A DNA stretch of 14,444 bases from Syntrophorhabdaceae bacterium (lineage in GTDB: Bacteria > Desulfobacterota > Syntrophorhabdia > Syntrophorhabdales > Syntrophorhabdaceae), in contig JAOAHW010000001.1 of assembly GCA_026415015.1 (NCBI GenBank), positions 1 through 14,444 on the forward strand. Reading direction: 5' to 3'. Made by a program: the position numbers and the translations under genes. The notes beneath the pieces were generated by a model. The model worked only from the letters and a program-made list of their open reading frames with translations. It ran no database searches and was not told where the DNA came from. This document shows, one piece after another, positions 13,430-14,444 of the stretch (positions are counted from its first letter, which is position 1; every line of letters begins with the position of its first letter).

Positions 13430-14279
13430 GTTGCCTCATGTGAAGACTGAAAACAGGGAAGTACTTTTTATCTATATGGGAGGACTTGGTGATGTATGTC
13501 TATCAGAGTCTCTTTTTTTATCCCTTTCAAGACATTTTAAAGATACCCTTGTTGCATGCGGTATAAGGAGGTTTTTAAGCCTATTTACTGAGTATTTCGT
13601 CCGCATAGAGAATATTGAATCAGCAAAATGGCTTTTCTTGTTTTCTCAAAACCCTTCTAATATTACATGGGAGAGGATAATATTTACAGGTAAAGATAGA
13701 GAGGGTTCTTTAAGGGCAAGGCTCAAACGGTTTTCAAAAAATCCAATGATATTCATAGACATGTACCCTGAAGAAGAGACAGATATTAAACCTGTCCATG
13801 TGGAGGATTATCAATTAGAACAGCTTGTAATATACAATATAAAACCTCACAGGAAAGAGATTACCCCTTTAGGAGGAGACAGGATAATTGTATATCCTGA
13901 GAGGGGTTTTAAAAAAGAAAAGTGGAAATATGATAATTTTGTGGAGCTTTACAGGATACTTGTTGACAGAGGTATATCTTCTATTTTACTTGAACCTTTT
14001 GATATGGATACAACTGTTGAGGGTTCAATAAAAATCAAAGACTTAAAGGATGTGAAGGAGTTTTTTTCTAATGGTGGTGTATTTGTCTCTAATGATTCAG
14101 GTATGGCTCATCTTGCTGGTGCATGCGGACTCTCGACAGTTACTATATTTACAGATTTTGACCCTTATATCTGGCATCCCAGAGGCAGGAATATATCGTT
14201 AAAGTACAGGGCAGGGGAGCTGAGTATAGGAGCTGTCTTAGACGCAATTTACAATATTATATCTCCCACCAAATTTTAA
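13428..14279 (+). CDS. Family 9 glycosyltransferase-like protein (heptosyltransferase-like)
   Basis: Family 9 enzymes transfer heptose or related sugars from nucleotide donors onto lipopolysaccharide or other acceptors at the cytoplasmic face of the inner membrane. The N-terminal strand and loop VLFIYMGGLGDVCLSESL (residues 12-29) match the acceptor-domain GxGD loop. The C-terminal donor domain has IIVYPERGFKKEKWKYDNFVE (P157 and the Lys/Trp cluster), the diagnostic NDSGMAHLAGACGLSTVTIF (222-241) and IWHPRG (248-253). At 283 residues it is shorter than the usual 320-350, the middle being condensed. No good ribosome binding site precedes ATG 13428; GTG 13440 is an alternative that removes four residues. 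Substrate and acceptor cannot be told. It is separated from the ribosomal operon by 146 bases and is probably transcribed apart from it. Confidence 0.78.
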   Translation: MLPHVKTENREVLFIYMGGLGDVCLSESLFLSLSRHFKDTLVACGIRRFLSLFTEYFVRIENIESAKWLFLFSQNPSNITWERIIFTGKDREGSLRARLKRFSKNPMIFIDMYPEEETDIKPVHVEDYQLEQLVIYNIKPHRKEITPLGGDRIIVYPERGFKKEKWKYDNFVELYRILVDRGISSILLEPFDMDTTVEGSIKIKDLKDVKEFFSNGGVFVSNDSGMAHLAGACGLSTVTIFTDFDPYIWHPRGRNISLKYRAGELSIGAVLDAIYNIISPTKF

Positions 14280-14285
14280 TATGTC

Positions 14286-14444
14286 TCAATAAGTCCACCT
14301 CAACTCTGCACTGAATATATTCACATAGCCGCTGTATGTACCCTGTAATGCACCTCTGAGTCTGTCCTCACCGGTGGCAGTTTTACTTATCCTTGTGTTG
14401 TTTATAAAAAGATGGACATAGGCTATATTGCATGTGAGGGCATC
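14286..14444 (-). CDS. Outer-membrane beta-barrel protein, C-terminal fragment (OmpP1/FadL/TodX-like)
   Basis: On the minus strand an open frame enters from the right edge and gives 52 residues before a TGA at 14288-14286. It begins DALTCNIAYVHLFINNTRIS and ends GYVNIFSAELRWTY. The last dozen residues alternate polar and hydrophobic and end with an aromatic residue, the signal recognised by the BAM complex for outer-membrane insertion. The layout (AYVHLFINNTRIS, then a loop, then LRGALQGTYSG and the last strand) resembles the end of OmpP1/FadL/TodX long-chain fatty-acid or hydrocarbon porins. The fragment is too short to exclude another barrel family. It converges on the glycosyltransferase gene with six bases between the stops and no hairpin terminator. 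Confidence 0.65.
   Translation of the reverse strand, partial: DALTCNIAYVHLFINNTRISKTATGEDRLRGALQGTYSGYVNIFSAELRWTY

Noticed and set aside
1..14444. Mobile elements, CRISPR arrays, att sites or phage genes
   Set aside because: No transposase, integrase, repeat-spacer pattern or long direct repeat was seen; the tRNA gene has no partial duplicate downstream within the window.

Overview
The window is almost wholly one compact, plus-strand ribosomal protein superoperon (bacterial S10-spc-alpha order), entered inside rplD. It runs rplD(partial)-rplW-rplB-rpsS-rplV-rpsC-rplP-rpmC-rpsQ-rplN-[21-codon ORF]-rplX-rplE-rpsN-rpsH-rplF-rplR-rpsE-rpmD-rplO-secY-map-infA-rpmJ-rpsM-rpsK-rpsD-rpoA-rplQ, followed 16 bases later by a tRNA-Gln(CUG) gene. 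Junctions are stop/start overlaps or gaps of a few to about 30 bases, so translational coupling is likely throughout. The largest gap inside the operon, 69 bases between rplN and rplX, is filled by a small open frame whose ATG overlaps the rplN stop.

The genes supply the ribosome (L4, L23, L2, S19, L22, S3, L16, L29, S17, L14, L24, L5, S14, S8, L6, L18, S5, L30, L15, L36, S13, S11, S4, L17), the first initiation factor, the RNA polymerase alpha subunit, the SecY translocon channel and the methionine aminopeptidase that trims nascent chains. Adenylate kinase (adk), often found between secY and map, is absent here.

Downstream of the tRNA the character changes. A 146-base AT-rich spacer precedes a plus-strand family 9 glycosyltransferase-like gene, and the right edge holds, on the minus strand and converging on it, the C-terminus of an outer-membrane beta-barrel protein that resembles the OmpP1/FadL/TodX family.

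Organism: a diderm bacterium is implied by the outer-membrane protein C-terminus and the heptosyltransferase-like gene. The DNA is AT-leaning with nearly all arginines encoded by AGG/AGA. The S14, L24, L36 and S4 proteins are all of the cysteine-bearing, zinc-binding type. Together with the look of S3 and L2 this recalls Desulfobacterota (Deltaproteobacteria-like) or Nitrospirota lineages, but I cannot assign a genus from this window. Six genes use TTG or GTG starts, each behind a complete AGGAGG.

Most of the window is ordinary housekeeping DNA. The best candidate for something undescribed is the 21-codon basic ORF (with an embedded inverted repeat) between rplN and rplX.
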